Below, piece by piece: positions 63,591-64,000 of a stretch of DNA of 64,000 nt. A program made the translations under genes and the position numbers. How positions within the stretch are numbered: the first letter of the stretch is position 1; each line of letters begins with the position of its first letter. The notes under the pieces are model-generated. The model was not told the origin of the DNA and ran no database searches. It was given only the letters and a program-made list of their open reading frames with translations. Origin of the DNA: AP-15 sp035538335 (GTDB lineage Bacteria; Pseudomonadota; Alphaproteobacteria; ATCC43930; CGMCC-115725); the NCBI GenBank assembly GCA_035538335.1, contig DATLKN010000045.1, forward strand, positions 1-64,000, read 5' to 3'.

Positions 63591-64000
63591 GTGAAGCCGG
63601 CCGCCGGCGCCATCGGCGAATTCCTGCGCCGGCCGCCGCCCGAGTTGCGCGCGGCGCTCTTTTTCGGCCCCGACAGCGGCCTGGTGCGCGAGCGCGCCGA
63701 CCAGCTCGCCCGCACCGTCTGTTCCGACCTCGCCGACCCGTTCCGGGTCGCCGAGATCGACGCCGCTTCCCTCGCCGGCGACCCGGCGCGGCTCGGCGAC
63801 GAGGCGGCGCAACTGAGCCTCGTCCCCGGCCGCCGCGTCATCCGGCTGCGCGATGTCGGCGACGGGCTCGCGCCCCTTCTCGGCGATTTTCTCGAACACG
63901 GCGCGGGCGAGGCGCTGGTCGTCGTCGAGGCGGGCGAGCTCGCGGCCCGCTCGAATTTGCGCCGGCTTTTCGAAGAGGCGAAGCGCGCCGCCGCGATCGG
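63591..64000 (+). CDS. holA: DNA polymerase III subunit delta, 5' part
   Basis: First 136 codons of a gene that continues beyond the window, from a GTG at 63591 only 7 bp after lptE. It shows ELRAALFFGPDSGLVRERADQLA, the family's first strand and P-loop-like turn, then DPFRVAEIDAASLAGDPARLGDEAAQLSLVPGRRVIRLRDVGDGL and LVVVEAGELAARSNLRRLFEEAK. The delta subunit opens the beta clamp in the clamp loader. The lptE-holA order is standard in proteobacteria. Confidence 0.92.
   Translation, partial: MKPAAGAIGEFLRRPPPELRAALFFGPDSGLVRERADQLARTVCSDLADPFRVAEIDAASLAGDPARLGDEAAQLSLVPGRRVIRLRDVGDGLAPLLGDFLEHGAGEALVVVEAGELAARSNLRRLFEEAKRAAAI

Overview
The window looks like chromosomal DNA of a high-G+C (roughly two-thirds G+C) alphaproteobacterium, probably near Rhodospirillales/Hyphomicrobiales. 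The evidence is the gene order DUF3576 lipoprotein-leuS-lptE-holA at the right end, the order rpmH-rnpA-yidD-yidC-engB-argB near 44.5-49.8 kb, the aroK-aroB and xerD-accA pairs, a RibA with a RibB-like N-terminal half, and dispersed palindromic repeats of a type common in this class. No tRNA, rRNA or CRISPR array was seen. The genus cannot be fixed from the sequence alone.

Layout. 0.1-8.8 kb: meaB GTPase; a four-gene minus-strand unit (methyltransferase, thioesterase, VOC protein, Asp-box repeat protein); rpmB; a four-gene plus-strand catabolic-looking unit (alpha/beta hydrolase, ABM-domain protein, dienelactone hydrolase, acyl-CoA synthetase). 8.8-10.6 kb: a decayed integrative element of about 1.8 kb that entered the 3' end of the acyl-CoA synthetase gene and supplied a recoded gene end. 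10.6-15.7 kb: a hicAB-type module, universal stress protein, 1-Cys peroxiredoxin, quinone oxidoreductase and APC permease. 15.8-26.2 kb: an accessory region with two tandem sulfotransferase-like genes (one fused to a methyltransferase), a sulfatase, a gene remnant, an IS1380-type transposase remnant, two convergent paralogous secreted proteins of unknown family, and between them a two-repeat secreted protein and a beta-helix protein of lower G+C. 26.4-36.6 kb: a group-2-capsule-like export locus (TPR-KpsM fusion, degenerate KpsT, KpsE, two glycosyltransferases, a lipoprotein, KpsD/Wza). 36.9-43.4 kb: DUF2076, accA, xerD, two hypothetical genes, aroK, aroB. 43.5-49.8 kb: bolA, HAD phosphatase, argB, a small mercury module (merR, merT, GDCCVxC protein), then engB-yidC-yidD-rnpA-rpmH. 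49.9-58.1 kb: ferritin-like protein, HpnL-like membrane protein, TVP38 plus a MerA-like oxidoreductase, a histidine kinase, a response regulator and ribA. 58.5-64.0 kb: L,D-transpeptidase, yggS, DUF3576 lipoprotein, leuS, lptE and the start of holA.

How the genes may work together. The strongest functional theme (inference) is a surface-glycan island at 15.8-36.6 kb: sulfotransferases and a sulfatase for adding or removing sulfate, secreted repeat and beta-helix proteins, and a complete inner- to outer-membrane polysaccharide exporter with two glycosyltransferases. The two most unusual structural observations are the 1.8-kb element with a synonymously recoded copy of its target gene's end, and the domain fusions and degenerate ATPase in the export locus. 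The mercury module sits between engB and argB on the same strand as argB, which may place argB behind a MerR-controlled promoter.

The many very long open frames antisense to real genes (up to over 900 codons) are artefacts of high G+C and are not annotated.
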